A program made the translations under genes and the position numbers. The notes beneath the pieces are model-generated. The model was given only the letters and a program-made list of their open reading frames with translations, was not told the DNA's origin and did no database searches. 34,096 bases of DNA from Marivita cryptomonadis (lineage in GTDB: Bacteria > Pseudomonadota > Alphaproteobacteria > Rhodobacterales > Rhodobacteraceae): NCBI RefSeq assembly GCF_002115725.1, contig NZ_JFKD01000028.1:1-34096 (forward strand). The letters are read 5' to 3'. Below, one piece after another: positions 1 to 8,699 of the stretch (positions are counted from its first letter, which is position 1; the number at the start of each line of letters is the position of its first letter).

Positions 1-2
1 AG

Positions 3-50
3 GTGTTCAAGTGTTCGTGGAATGAGTGTTCAAGTCGCGTGGAATACACA
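3..50. repeat. Tandem terminal-type repeats at left edge, possible IS21-family end
   Basis: Two direct copies of GTGTTCAAGT (3-12 and 26-35) are each followed by CGTGGAAT (16-23 and 38-45), giving a repeat period of about 22-23 bp. The block closes with ACACA at 46-50. Multiple short direct repeats ending in CA are typical of IS21-family termini, so this may be the end of an element whose body lies to the left. No coding sequence of that element is visible, and its repeats differ from those of the IS21 element at the right edge of the window. Confidence 0.4.
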
Positions 51-106
51 GGTAGATGCGCTCAAAGTGGTTCGCCAAGCTGATTTTCGGCGTTTCCCCC
101 CGATTA

Positions 107-1156
107 CAGCGTCGCCATTGATGAGTGAATCGCCCGGGATTCCCAAGGTTTTTGATTTCTGATTCAGTCCCCTCGGGGAGGATGTCAGATGGGCAACGCA
201 CTTTCGATGGATCTTCGGGTCCGGTTCAAGCGGTTGATGGATGGCGGCATGCGTGCTGCGGAGGCAGGCAGGGTACTTTTGCTCAGCCCCGCGACGGCGG
301 CGCGATGGGGCAACAAGATCCGCAACGGCGCGTCGTTGGCCCCGCTACGCTCGGGGCCTCGAAAAGGCAGCGGCAAGCTTGCTCCCTTCTTCGACTTCTT
401 CGTGGAGCTGATCGAACAGGATCCGGATATTACTTTGGTTGAACTACAATCATCGTTGCTGGTGGCTCACGAGGTGACGTGCTCCACAAGCGGCATTGAC
501 GCGCTGCTGCGCCGCCGGGGCTACACATATAAAAAAAGGGCTGGTCGCCCAGGAACAAGGCAAGCCCGCGGTGCGCAAGGCCCGGCGCGAATGGGGTAAA
601 CGACAAGTCATCATGCGGGCCAATCCCGAGCGATTGATCTTCCTGGTCGAAACCGGCACCGACACAAACATGACCCGGACCCATGGCCGGTGCCCGAAAG
701 GCGAGCGCCTCAAGGGGAACACTCCGTTTCGGCGATGGGGAAACCAGACCTTGATTGCAGGCTTGTCCAGCGAAGGGATCGTCGCACCGTGGGTGATCTC
801 GGGTGCGATGGATCGCGACGCCTTTGACACCTACATCGAGAAGGTCCTCGTCCCCGAGCTCGAGCCCGGCACCGTCGTCATCCTCGACAACCTGGCCACC
901 CACAAGAGCGACAAGGCCGCGGCGTTGCTCAAGACCAACGGATGTTGGTTCCTGTTTCTGCCGCCCTACAGCCCAGATCTCAACCCGATCGAAATGGCCT
1001 TCTCCAAGCTCAAGGCTCATCTCCGCCGGATCGGTGCAAGAACCTTCGATCACCTCATCGGTGCCATCGGAGAAATCTGCGACCTCTTCACCCCCGAGGA
1101 ATGCTGGAACTACTTCACAGCTGCCGGATACACCTCATGAATAAATGGAAACGCTG
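107..1156 (+). mobile_element. IS630-family insertion sequence, about 1.05 kb
   Basis: Terminal inverted repeats are visible. The left end reads TACAGCGTCGCCATTGAT (105-122). The complement of the right end (1141-1158) reads TACAGCGTTTCCATTTAT, 15 of 18 identical. The outermost TA at each side (105-106 and 1157-1158) matches the TA target duplication used by IS630/Tc1-mariner elements, so the element itself is about 107-1156. It carries one transposase split by a frameshift at an A7 run (531-537). Confidence 0.82.
189..1140 (+). pseudogene. IS630-family transposase in two frames (+1 shift at A7)
   Basis: The 5' part (189-599) encodes the helix-turn-helix half: an ATG just after a GGGGAGGATG ribosome-binding stretch, then a winged-helix region ending ...GYTYKK. 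The 3' part, read one frame over to 1140, encodes the DDE catalytic half, with ILDNLATHK around 870-905 and SPDLNPIE around 970-995. The two halves join at the A7 run 531-537: reading TYKK then jumping +1 gives the family-typical KKGLVAQE. This may be programmed frameshifting, known in some IS630 elements, or a simple slippage mutation. The usual first catalytic Asp in the 'DET' motif reads VET here (about 640), so this copy may be dead even with frameshifting. Confidence 0.85.
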
Positions 1157-1287
1157 TATGACCAGCTTTGACCCATTTACGCGTGGTTGCCCCTGCATTT
1201 TCACCCTCAGAGAGTATCTCCACGGTTCGCCGGACACAGCTTTCCCGTCGCAAGCGTTGAAAGATTCCGAATCACAGCCGTTGCTGG

Positions 1288-2661
1288 TCATGCGCACGTT
1301 GCTCCAGCTGGCGGTCCGCGTAGGGTGTTGATCATGTTCAGGATGGCGGCGAAGACGTCACGTGGGATGGCGACCTCGGCTATCTGGAAGATGGCGTAGC
1401 GGCCATGGCGCACCAACCGCGTGCCAGTCTTGATCAGCCGTTCGCGCAGGGATGTCAGTGACCACCGCTCGATCAGTTCTGGCGTTGCCGCTGTCCGCAA
1501 AAAGTTGGCCAGATTGTAGGCCAGCGCGTGAAGCTGGAGCCTCACGGCGTTTGCCGCGAACTTCATGCAGGAGAGCCGCGTCCATTTGAGCGCGTATTTG
1601 CCCTCTTTGATGTGCTGCTCGGCGGTGCCCCGGCCTTGGTAGAACGCCATCACCCGCTCGTTCGGCAGGCTGCGATTGGTGACGATAAAGCCGACGGTCG
1701 GGAACAACTCGCCCGGATGAAACTCGACCTTCGCCACGATGCGGCGTGCCTTTGACCAGCTTTTCGCCCGGTAGTGGAAGCTGGTGTAGAGGCGCACGAC
1801 GTGGTTCGGCGGTCGACCGGGACTGCGCTTCGTCAGGTGATCGATCCGCTCGTGGAGTTTGGCGTTGCTCTTCATGCGGATGGCATAGTCCCAGCCCTCA
1901 GCCTCCAGCAGGTCAAAAAGCGCCGGGATGGCGAAGGCCGCATCACCCCGGAACCGCCGCCTTTTGATCGAAGGCCGGGCGGAGGCGGAATAGCGCGCCA
2001 GAACCGGCTTCAGCACATCCTCCCAGCCATCGGCACTGTGGACATTGCCGGGACGCAAGGAACACCGTTCCAGATCACCGAACTGGTTGAACACGAACAG
2101 CGGATGCAGGCATTTCTTCTGGAAATGCCCATTCCATGCCGACCCTTCCTGATCGCCGTGCACCGGGCTTTCCGAACTGTCCATGTCCAGAGTGATGACC
2201 TTCGGAGGGCGCTTGTCGTGCACCGCGTCGATCCAGCGCCCCGGCAGATCGATCAGCGCCGTGAGGTTGTCCGGCTGGGTCAGCATCTCGGTCTCGAACC
2301 GACCCATGGCGGAGGCGGAGGCTGCGCCCGTCTTCACCGCCCGTCCACCGACAATCTGCCGCATCACCGGATCGTGGCACAGCCGGTCAGCATCATTGAC
2401 GTCTTCGTATCCGGCCAGGCGCGAGAAAACAGATTGGCGCAGGAAGTCAGCGAGGCGGTGCCGTCCATTCTGGCCAGTGCGAACATCAGCAAGCAAACCA
2501 GCCGCCATGTCCGACAAACCCAGAGCGTCATCGAGTTCCCGGTGCAGCAGCAAACCGCCGTCCGAACTGATTGCAGAACCGCTGAACTCCACCTTGACCG
2601 AGCGATCAAATTCCAGCCGCAGAGGCCCCGATTCCGCTTCACCCGCCACGTCCTGCGCCAA
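1288..2661 (-). CDS. IS1380-family transposase
   Basis: This 457-residue protein has the length and sequence style of IS1380-family transposases. It begins with a segment containing SSDGGLLLHRELD and a conserved DADRLCHDPVMR stretch. A catalytic core follows: LDMDSSESPVHG (first Asp), RGDAAFAIPALF (second Asp) and YQGRGTAEQHIKEGK (catalytic Glu). The C-terminus, LQLHALAYNLANFLR, is also typical of the family. The reading frame is intact, so the transposase could be active. I could not identify matching terminal inverted repeats in 1159-1287 or 2662-2813, so the element boundaries are unknown and one end may be missing. It lies between the IS630 element and the RpiR gene and has no metabolic link to its neighbours. 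Confidence 0.9.
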   Translation of the reverse strand: MAQDVAGEAESGPLRLEFDRSVKVEFSGSAISSDGGLLLHRELDDALGLSDMAAGLLADVRTGQNGRHRLADFLRQSVFSRLAGYEDVNDADRLCHDPVMRQIVGGRAVKTGAASASAMGRFETEMLTQPDNLTALIDLPGRWIDAVHDKRPPKVITLDMDSSESPVHGDQEGSAWNGHFQKKCLHPLFVFNQFGDLERCSLRPGNVHSADGWEDVLKPVLARYSASARPSIKRRRFRGDAAFAIPALFDLLEAEGWDYAIRMKSNAKLHERIDHLTKRSPGRPPNHVVRLYTSFHYRAKSWSKARRIVAKVEFHPGELFPTVGFIVTNRSLPNERVMAFYQGRGTAEQHIKEGKYALKWTRLSCMKFAANAVRLQLHALAYNLANFLRTAATPELIERWSLTSLRERLIKTGTRLVRHGRYAIFQIAEVAIPRDVFAAILNMINTLRGPPAGATCA

Positions 2662-2813
2662 ATCCCTGCTCCATCACCGCTAAGCTTTTGATGAAGAAAG
2701 ATTATCACCTATCGGTAGGACGCGAAATCGTTGTTTATCTGGGATATCCGGGCTAAAACGCTTGACGTTGCCGCTGGCCATCGCAACCATCGCCTCTGAA
2801 TCAGGAGATACGA

Positions 2814-3761
2814 ATGGCAGCCACTTTGCCCGAGCTTGCCCGATCCGTCGCGCCCCTGCAGGGTGCGCGCCCGCACGGTCAGATTATCGACATCCTGGGA
2901 CGTATCAAGGATCAATTGAACGGGCTTAGTCCGGCGGAGCGCAAGGTCGGGGCCGCGGTGCTGAAAGATGTGCCTCGCGCGGTTGAGGACAGCATTGCCA
3001 GTCTGGCCCAACGCGCGGGGGTCAGCGAGCCCAGCGTGACCCGGTTCTGCCGGGCGATCGGCTGTCAGGGAGTGCGTGATTTCAAGCTGAAACTGGCGCA
3101 AAGCCTTGTGGTTGGAGAGCTTTACCTGAACGCCGACGCCGCCCCCACCGCGACCGATTCCGATGCGCCTGCCTATTGGAATCCGATCCTGTCGGACGCG
3201 CACGGCGCCCTGCGCGAAGTCGAGCGGCAACTGTCGCCCGCAGCCGTTCAGGCGGCGGCAGAGGCTGTCGCGGGCGCGCGGCAGGTCGTGACCTTTGGAC
3301 TGGGCGGAAGTGCGGCAATTCTGGCGGAAGAAGCGCAGTACCGCCTGTTTCGCTACGGCGTGAATGTCGCCTGCTGTCCTGAGGCCTATTTCATGCGCAT
3401 GACCGCGGCCACACTGGGACCCGAGGACGTCGTGCTGGCAATCTCGGCCTCGGGGAAAACCGCCGAACTGATCGAGGCCGTCTGCCTTGCGCGGGGCTAC
3501 GGCGCGACGACAATTGCGATCACCGCGATGGCCAGCCCGCTCGCCGATGCTGTGGACCATCCCCTCACCGTGGCCGTGGCGGAAACTCAGGATACCCTGA
3601 CGCCCACCTCGGTGCGGTTCGCGTATCTTGCCGTCATCGACCTGTTGTCCGCCGCAACGGGATATACTCTGGGGCCAAAGGCGCGGGAAAACCTGCGGCG
3701 GATCAAGTACGCTTCGTTGAACCACCGGTCCGGCAATATCCTGGAACCGCTGGGGGACTGA
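2814..3761 (+). CDS. MurR/RpiR-family transcriptional regulator (HTH + SIS)
   Basis: This 315-residue protein has the two-domain RpiR layout. An N-terminal HTH_6 domain spans about residues 25-100, with LSPAERKVGAAVL and the recognition-helix region SEPSVTRFCRAIG at 71-83. A SIS sugar-isomerase fold spans about 145-290, with GLGGSA at 162-167 and SASGKT at 211-216, the phosphosugar-binding loop. RpiR proteins usually sense a phosphorylated sugar or sugar acid. The ATG is preceded by AGGAG at good spacing. The gene is convergent with the long minus-strand catabolic run ending at 3796, leaving only 34 bp between them, so it is a natural candidate regulator of that run. HexR, a well-studied RpiR member, binds TGTAATNNNATTACA-type sites, and close matches occur at the head of the run (11550-11564 and 12692-12706). 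The regulatory link is inference. Confidence 0.93.
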   Translation: MAATLPELARSVAPLQGARPHGQIIDILGRIKDQLNGLSPAERKVGAAVLKDVPRAVEDSIASLAQRAGVSEPSVTRFCRAIGCQGVRDFKLKLAQSLVVGELYLNADAAPTATDSDAPAYWNPILSDAHGALREVERQLSPAAVQAAAEAVAGARQVVTFGLGGSAAILAEEAQYRLFRYGVNVACCPEAYFMRMTAATLGPEDVVLAISASGKTAELIEAVCLARGYGATTIAITAMASPLADAVDHPLTVAVAETQDTLTPTSVRFAYLAVIDLLSAATGYTLGPKARENLRRIKYASLNHRSGNILEPLGD

Positions 3762-3795
3762 GGCCTCATTGGCGCAAGTGGTTCCGGCGCTGACG

Positions 3796-4965
3796 TCAGC
3801 GACAGGCCGCCCCGATCCAAGGAAGCCGCTGCGCCGGGACCAGGCCCAGATTGTAGAAATTGAACCCATCCGCCAGGTCCTTCGCCGCCGTAACCCGGTC
3901 ACGCAGATCGGCTGCACTGGCGACCTCTGGGTAGAACAGTTGAAAGCCGGCGATCAGGGTTTTTCCGGGTCCGATCACCTTGCGCACACTGGCAAGAAGC
4001 GGCGCAATGCGCGGCGATGGCACGGTATAGACGCAGTAAAGCACGCCATCACAATGGGGCGCGATCCGCCCCAGATCGACGCCGCCCCACCAACTGCCCT
4101 CGGCATCAATCACCAACAATTGCGTGCCTGGGTGGGTCGCCGCCCGAATTTCCGAGATCAGGGAGGCCACCGGCTCTGTCCGCCAAACCAGATAGGCATG
4201 CAGGTCAGGCGTGTCCCGAAAGGCATCCAGGGCCTGTTGCGGAAAGCCGGGAAACTGCTGTTGAGGCAATTCGCGGGTGAAGGCCGCGTCAAGCAAAGCC
4301 TTTACCTTGTCCCGTGCCGCCTCGGCAGGCACACCGGCAGATCGGGCGCGCGTCATGCAATGGTCGCAAAAACACAGGCCCAGAAGAAAACGATCCTCTG
4401 GCAGCAGGCCTAGCCCGTCTTTTTCGTGGTGAAAGCCGTGATCGAACCCCATGAAGTCAGGGCTTTCCAGCTCGATCCGGTCGGGGCGGTAGCGATGGGA
4501 AATCTCGGCGGCCAAGCCGGTAACATAGGCGCGGGCCGCCGGGCTCGAGGGGCAAAGCGCGTAGAAATGCGGATCGCCCTGTGCGGTTCGCATGACATGA
4601 TCGGGGTGCGCCATGCCCAGGCGGGTGTTGTGCAGGCAGACGGTCCAGCACGACACCTTTGGCCCACCGGCATCGCGCCGGGCCACCAGTTCGCCCAGAT
4701 AGTCGCCTTCAGTCTCCACGATGTCCGCCTGAAGCGGCCTGATCTCGGCCCCGTCCCAGCGGTCATCGTCGACGGCATAGTAGACCGTGCCATCCTGCGG
4801 AAACCAGACACGGCGCTTGGGATTGCCGGGCTGCAGGAAACGCCCCGCATGATACGAGGTGGCCAGGCTAATCGTATTGACGCCCTGCACCGTCAAAGAC
4901 GCCAGCGCGACGTCAGTGCCGATATCATGCAGATCCCAAGGATAGGCCCAGACCGATAAATTCAT
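3796..4965 (-). CDS. TIM-barrel, glycosidase-like protein of unknown function
   Basis: A protein of about 389 residues with no signal peptide. It starts MNLSVWAYPWDLHDIG, typical of the first strand of a TIM barrel, and has internal segments reminiscent of GH42-like or alpha-amylase-like barrels: ALCPSSPAARAYV, then IELESPDFMGFDHGFHHEKDG, then LCFCDHC. The CxCxxC group (about residues 198-203 from this start) could bind a metal or stabilise the fold. I do not recognise a characterised family member and assign no reaction. The ATG at 4965 lies 2 bp after the stop of the upstream amidohydrolase. An alternative ATG at 4983 would overlap that gene by 16 bp; neither has a strong ribosome-binding site, which suggests translational coupling. 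It is the last gene of the minus-strand run. Confidence 0.75.
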   Translation of the reverse strand: MNLSVWAYPWDLHDIGTDVALASLTVQGVNTISLATSYHAGRFLQPGNPKRRVWFPQDGTVYYAVDDDRWDGAEIRPLQADIVETEGDYLGELVARRDAGGPKVSCWTVCLHNTRLGMAHPDHVMRTAQGDPHFYALCPSSPAARAYVTGLAAEISHRYRPDRIELESPDFMGFDHGFHHEKDGLGLLPEDRFLLGLCFCDHCMTRARSAGVPAEAARDKVKALLDAAFTRELPQQQFPGFPQQALDAFRDTPDLHAYLVWRTEPVASLISEIRAATHPGTQLLVIDAEGSWWGGVDLGRIAPHCDGVLYCVYTVPSPRIAPLLASVRKVIGPGKTLIAGFQLFYPEVASAADLRDRVTAAKDLADGFNFYNLGLVPAQRLPWIGAACR

Positions 4966-4967
4966 GG

Positions 4968-6095
4968 CTAGGCGTTGATCCATTTGCCGGCACGGACCGA
5001 GCCTTTGGCGGTGATACGTTGCGGGTGGACCACGGTTTCGCCCAGTACGTCCACAAGCTCGATCGGCTCGTCGGTTACAGCGATCACGCTGGCGTCGCCG
5101 ATCCCGCCCGCACTCAGCCGCCCCAATTCCGGCCGTCGCAGGGCATCGGCGGGTGCGGTCGTCGAGGCAGTCACGACATCATCCAGGGACATGCCGAGGG
5201 CCAGCATCTTGTTCATCGTGCGCACGAGATCCCAGGCCGGACCGTTGATGCACATCGTGTGCACGTCAGAGGAAATGGTGTCGGGGGGGAACCCCGCCGC
5301 CATCATCGCGCGTGCAGATTTCCACGAGAACGCTCCCATGCCATGCCCGATGTCGAACAGGACGCCCCGCTCGCGGCCTTTCAAAACGCCGTCCCTGACA
5401 GTTCCGTCCGCAAAGACCGGCGCGTTGGGGAACGGGCGATAGCAATGGGTCAGGACGTCGCCCGGCCGCAAAAGGTTGACGACTTCCTCGTAGGTGGGCG
5501 ACGGCTCGTCTATGTGGGCCATCACCGGCAGGCCACACTGGTCCGCCGCGATCAGCGCCAGTTGCAGCGGAGCGATCCCGTTCGGGCCGCTGGTGTTCTT
5601 GCCCACCCGTACCTTGATCCCGATGATATCGTCGGGATTGGCCAAGGCCACGGCCACCGCGTCCTTGGTCGCCATCAGGCGCATGTCCTGGCTTTCTCCG
5701 ACCATGACCGTGGGGGAAAAGGCAAAGATGCCCGCGAACGAGATGTGCAGGTAGGACAGGATGCGGGTTGTCGAACGGTCGATGACATGAGCCTTGAACC
5801 CGGCGAAATTGCCCGGACCGGCACTGCCGGTGTCGACAAGCGTGGTGATGGCAGAGCTATGGGCGTAGCTGTCCGGCGGCACGCTCAGCGAACTGCCGCC
5901 CCAATAGACATGGGTATGCAGGTCGATCAGTCCCGGCGTCACCAGCGAGCCCGAGACGTCCCGCACCTCGCGACCTTTCAGCCCCTCGCCGATTTCGGCC
6001 AGCTTGCCGTCGGAAAAGGCCACATCTGTCTGGCGGTCGAGACCGCTGGCCGGATCGAATACGCGGCCTCCGGTCAATATAAGGTCGTGGGTCAC
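4968..6095 (-). CDS. Amidohydrolase/deacetylase (COG3964, EF_0837-like)
   Basis: This 375-residue amidohydrolase-superfamily enzyme has the full set of metal ligands. HTH at 60-62 follows PGLIDL, a likely carboxylated Lys lies at 161 (IIGIKVRVGK), His194 is in VMAHIDEP, His217 is in LTHCYR, and Asp277 is in ISSDVHT. This is the two-metal subtype. COG3964 proteins are often misannotated as dihydroorotases; the characterised Atu3266 hydrolyses acetyl-(R)-mandelate, so ester or amide deacylation is the likely chemistry, in the cytoplasm. The start is GTG at 6093-6095, preceded by GGAGGAG. It lies 27 bp after the amidase gene in the minus-strand operon. A paralogue with the same ligand pattern is at 32202-33359 in the second module, suggesting related substrates. 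The actual substrate is unknown. Confidence 0.9.
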   Translation of the reverse strand: MTHDLILTGGRVFDPASGLDRQTDVAFSDGKLAEIGEGLKGREVRDVSGSLVTPGLIDLHTHVYWGGSSLSVPPDSYAHSSAITTLVDTGSAGPGNFAGFKAHVIDRSTTRILSYLHISFAGIFAFSPTVMVGESQDMRLMATKDAVAVALANPDDIIGIKVRVGKNTSGPNGIAPLQLALIAADQCGLPVMAHIDEPSPTYEEVVNLLRPGDVLTHCYRPFPNAPVFADGTVRDGVLKGRERGVLFDIGHGMGAFSWKSARAMMAAGFPPDTISSDVHTMCINGPAWDLVRTMNKMLALGMSLDDVVTASTTAPADALRRPELGRLSAGGIGDASVIAVTDEPIELVDVLGETVVHPQRITAKGSVRAGKWINA

Positions 6096-6122
6096 TTTCG
6101 GGCTCCTCCCGATTATAGGTAA

Positions 6123-7550
6123 TCAAACGGTCGGCGGTTTTCGCGCCGACCAGGGCATCTCGGACTCCAGCAGGGCCGACACCGCCAGCAGACCGGCCTC
6201 GTCTCCGAGCCGTCCGACCAGTTGCACTCCCGCAGGCAGTCCGCCTGCCTCGCCTAGTGGCAAGGAAATCGCGGGCTGACCAGACATGTTGAACGGAAAC
6301 TGGAACATGCTGTCGGCCCAAAGCGCGTTGTAGCCGTCGAGATCGGTCAGGCTCATGTCATAAAACCCCACCGGGCGCGGCGGCTGGGTCAATGTGGGCG
6401 TCAGCACCAGGTCGAATGGGTCGAGGTCCTGGACGATGCCACGCGCCATCTGGCGAACCTGCTCTATGCGGGTCGCGTGCTCTGTCGCTTTGGTCGCGCG
6501 ACCCCGTTGGATGATCGCCCATGTCACGGGTTCGACGTCCTCTGGCGTCACCGGTCGGCCCACCACCGTCTCCATAAAGTCGAACAAGCCCGCCGTCTCG
6601 ACGCAGGTCATGTCTGTATAGGTCCGCCAGGCGGCGCCCGCATCCAGCGCCATGTCGTGCGCGGTCACCTCGTGGCCCATCCCCTGCAGCCGCTGGCCGA
6701 CCTTTTCGACCAGGGCCCGGATTTCGGGATCAATCGGACCGCCGTCCGGCGGGGTGGTCATCACAGCGATGCGCATCGGTTTCGGCGGGCGTTGCATCAG
6801 CGTCAGATAGGGATCCTGCGGCATCGGAATGCCATAGGGATCGCCGGGCACCGCGCCGCCGATCACGTCAAGATAGGCCGCCGTATCGCGGACCGTTCTG
6901 GAATTGCACAGGAAATAGGCGCAACCTGCCCAGTAGTCCGCGAATGGCGCCAGCGTGACGCGCCCCCGCGATGGCTTTAGCCCCACGATACCGCAACAGG
7001 ACGCCGGGACCCGGATCGAACCCGCGCCGTCACTGGCTTCGGCCACCGGGATCATGCCAGAGGCGACGGCGGCGGCAGTCCCGCCACTGGATCCACCGGC
7101 GGTGACCTGCGGGTTCCAGGGGTTGACGGTCGCGCCATAAAGGGCCGGTTCGGTCGTGATGCTCCAACCATTTTCGGGCGCATTGGATTTGCCCATCAAC
7201 AGAAGCCCCGCCTTGCGCAGCCTGCGGCTGATCTCGCTGTCGCCTGCGGCCACCTGATCCTTCATGAAGCGCGAGGAATTGGTGACAGGCGCGCCGGTCC
7301 AGGACGAGGCAAGCTCTTTCAGCAAGAACGGCACCCCGGCCAGGGCACTGGCGCCGGGCTGCACCTGTGTCGCGCCGCTGCGCGCCATATCGTACAGCTT
7401 GTGAACCACGGCATTCAGCCGGGGGTTCATTTCCTCGATGGCGCGGACGCCGGCCTCGACCAGTTCGGCGGGCGTCACCTCGCCCGCTTTCACATGGTCC
7501 GCCAGACCGACGGCGTCCGAGCCGCGATAGAGTTTGTCTATGTCATTCAT
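6123..7550 (-). CDS. Amidase-signature family amidase
   Basis: This 475-residue amidase-signature (GatA/FAAH-type) enzyme has the Ser-cisSer-Lys triad visible: Lys78 in VPFLLKEL, Ser154 in the glycine-serine loop GGSSGG (152-157), and the nucleophile Ser178 in DGAGSIR. The downstream VGLKPSRGRV and PFNMSGQPAISLPLG segments are also family-typical. It would hydrolyse a carboxamide or amide to acid and ammonia or amine in the cytoplasm. The ATG at 7548-7550 begins only 3 bp after the stop of the oxidoreductase gene and lacks a strong Shine-Dalgarno, so it is probably translationally coupled. It does not look like GatA itself, because no GatB or GatC is nearby. Operon context points to a catabolic amide hydrolase working beside the COG3964 enzyme. 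Confidence 0.92.
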   Translation of the reverse strand: MNDIDKLYRGSDAVGLADHVKAGEVTPAELVEAGVRAIEEMNPRLNAVVHKLYDMARSGATQVQPGASALAGVPFLLKELASSWTGAPVTNSSRFMKDQVAAGDSEISRRLRKAGLLLMGKSNAPENGWSITTEPALYGATVNPWNPQVTAGGSSGGTAAAVASGMIPVAEASDGAGSIRVPASCCGIVGLKPSRGRVTLAPFADYWAGCAYFLCNSRTVRDTAAYLDVIGGAVPGDPYGIPMPQDPYLTLMQRPPKPMRIAVMTTPPDGGPIDPEIRALVEKVGQRLQGMGHEVTAHDMALDAGAAWRTYTDMTCVETAGLFDFMETVVGRPVTPEDVEPVTWAIIQRGRATKATEHATRIEQVRQMARGIVQDLDPFDLVLTPTLTQPPRPVGFYDMSLTDLDGYNALWADSMFQFPFNMSGQPAISLPLGEAGGLPAGVQLVGRLGDEAGLLAVSALLESEMPWSARKPPTV

Positions 7551-7553
7551 GGG

Positions 7554-8636
7554 TCAGTCGAGCCGGATGGCCCGCTCTTCCTTGATGCTTTGTTCCGCGG
7601 CCAGTACGATACGCAGGCTGTCGACCGCCGCCTCCATCGAAGCGCTCAGGTCCAGATCCTCGCGGATCGCCTTCAGGAAAAGCTCCTGCTCGCGATCACA
7701 TAATTCCTGGTGGCCCGGCTCGTCCTCCATCGACGTCAGATCGTCCGGTTTCACAAAATTCTTGTCCGCACCGACCTCGGCGTGGTGATAGCGGATCGCA
7801 TCGGTCTTGGTGTGCTTGTCTATGTCGGCGCTGCCCGACAAATCGTCCGCGTCACTGCGTACCGCTTCATTGGGCACCATCGAAACCGACCCCTTGGGAC
7901 CCACGATGTCCTTCACGAAAAATGCCGTCTCCGACATCATCGGTCCCCAGCCGGCCTCGTACCATCCGACGGATCCATCGTCGAAGGTCACATGGAGATG
8001 ACCATAGTTCTGCTTGTCCGCCTCGGCCCACAAACTGGCCCCGATGCCGTGCACGCGCACAGGTTTGGCGCCGGTCAACTGGCACATCACGTCGACATAA
8101 TGCACACCGCAATCAACGATGGGGATCAGACTGTCGATCAGGTTCTTGTGCCAGCGCCACGCGTCACCTGACGATTGCTGGTTCAGGTTCAGCCGCATGA
8201 CCAGCGGTTTGCCCAGCGTCTTGCCCAACTCGATGAATTTGATCCACGAGGGATGGACCCGCAAGATATAGCCCAGCACCAGCTTGCGCCCCGTCTGCTT
8301 TGCCTTGTCGACAACCGCGCGCGCTTCCTCATTGGAGGTGCCGATGGGCTTTTCCATGAAAACATGCGCGCCCGCGTCCATCGCCTTGATCGCGTAATCG
8401 GCATGGGTATTGGGCCAGGTGTTGATCGACACCGCGTCAGGTTTCAGATCCGCCAGCGCGGCCTCGTAGTCCTCGAAAAGGGGGTAGCCCTGCAATTCCT
8501 GCGGGATCTCTCTGGACTTGATGCTGCGCGAGCAGAGGCCCACGATCTGGAATCCGTCCATTCGGTGATAGGCGCTGGCATGGGACGCGCCCATGTTTCC
8601 CAGACCCACGACAAGTACGCGCACCAGGTCAGTCAT
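7554..8636 (-). CDS. Gfo/Idh/MocA-family NAD(P)-dependent oxidoreductase
   Basis: A protein of 360 residues. The Rossmann motif GLGNMG is at 11-16 just after VRVLVV, and the family EKP motif (MEKPIG) is at about 95-97. A C-terminal GFO_IDH_MocA domain follows, with a HYVDVMCQLTG segment. The family oxidises or reduces sugars, inositols and sugar acids. I place the start at ATG 8634-8636 because GGGAGG lies 8 bp upstream and the Rossmann strand begins directly after it; the open frame extends 20 codons further but adds no fold. It lies 63 bp downstream of the binding-protein gene and 3 bp upstream of the amidase, inside the minus-strand operon. Substrate unknown. Confidence 0.92.
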   Translation of the reverse strand: MTDLVRVLVVGLGNMGASHASAYHRMDGFQIVGLCSRSIKSREIPQELQGYPLFEDYEAALADLKPDAVSINTWPNTHADYAIKAMDAGAHVFMEKPIGTSNEEARAVVDKAKQTGRKLVLGYILRVHPSWIKFIELGKTLGKPLVMRLNLNQQSSGDAWRWHKNLIDSLIPIVDCGVHYVDVMCQLTGAKPVRVHGIGASLWAEADKQNYGHLHVTFDDGSVGWYEAGWGPMMSETAFFVKDIVGPKGSVSMVPNEAVRSDADDLSGSADIDKHTKTDAIRYHHAEVGADKNFVKPDDLTSMEDEPGHQELCDREQELFLKAIREDLDLSASMEAAVDSLRIVLAAEQSIKEERAIRLD

Positions 8637-8699
8637 CCTCCGGTCCTCCCTTAATATGATGTGTGCCGGGCGACTGCGCCGCCCGGTCAGGTTCATGCC

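Noticed and set aside
2741..2760. Possible right inverted repeat of the IS1380 element
   Set aside because: No matching sequence was found on the left side (1159-1287), so the element boundary is not claimed.
2709..3917. 402-residue minus-strand ORF opposite the RpiR gene
   Set aside because: It is a shadow of the RpiR gene with arginine/glycine-rich low-information sequence and no domain; the plus-strand RpiR protein is clear.
5019..6122. 367-residue plus-strand ORF opposite the first COG3964 gene
   Set aside because: Antisense shadow of a well-conserved gene, with no recognisable fold; typical of high-GC DNA.
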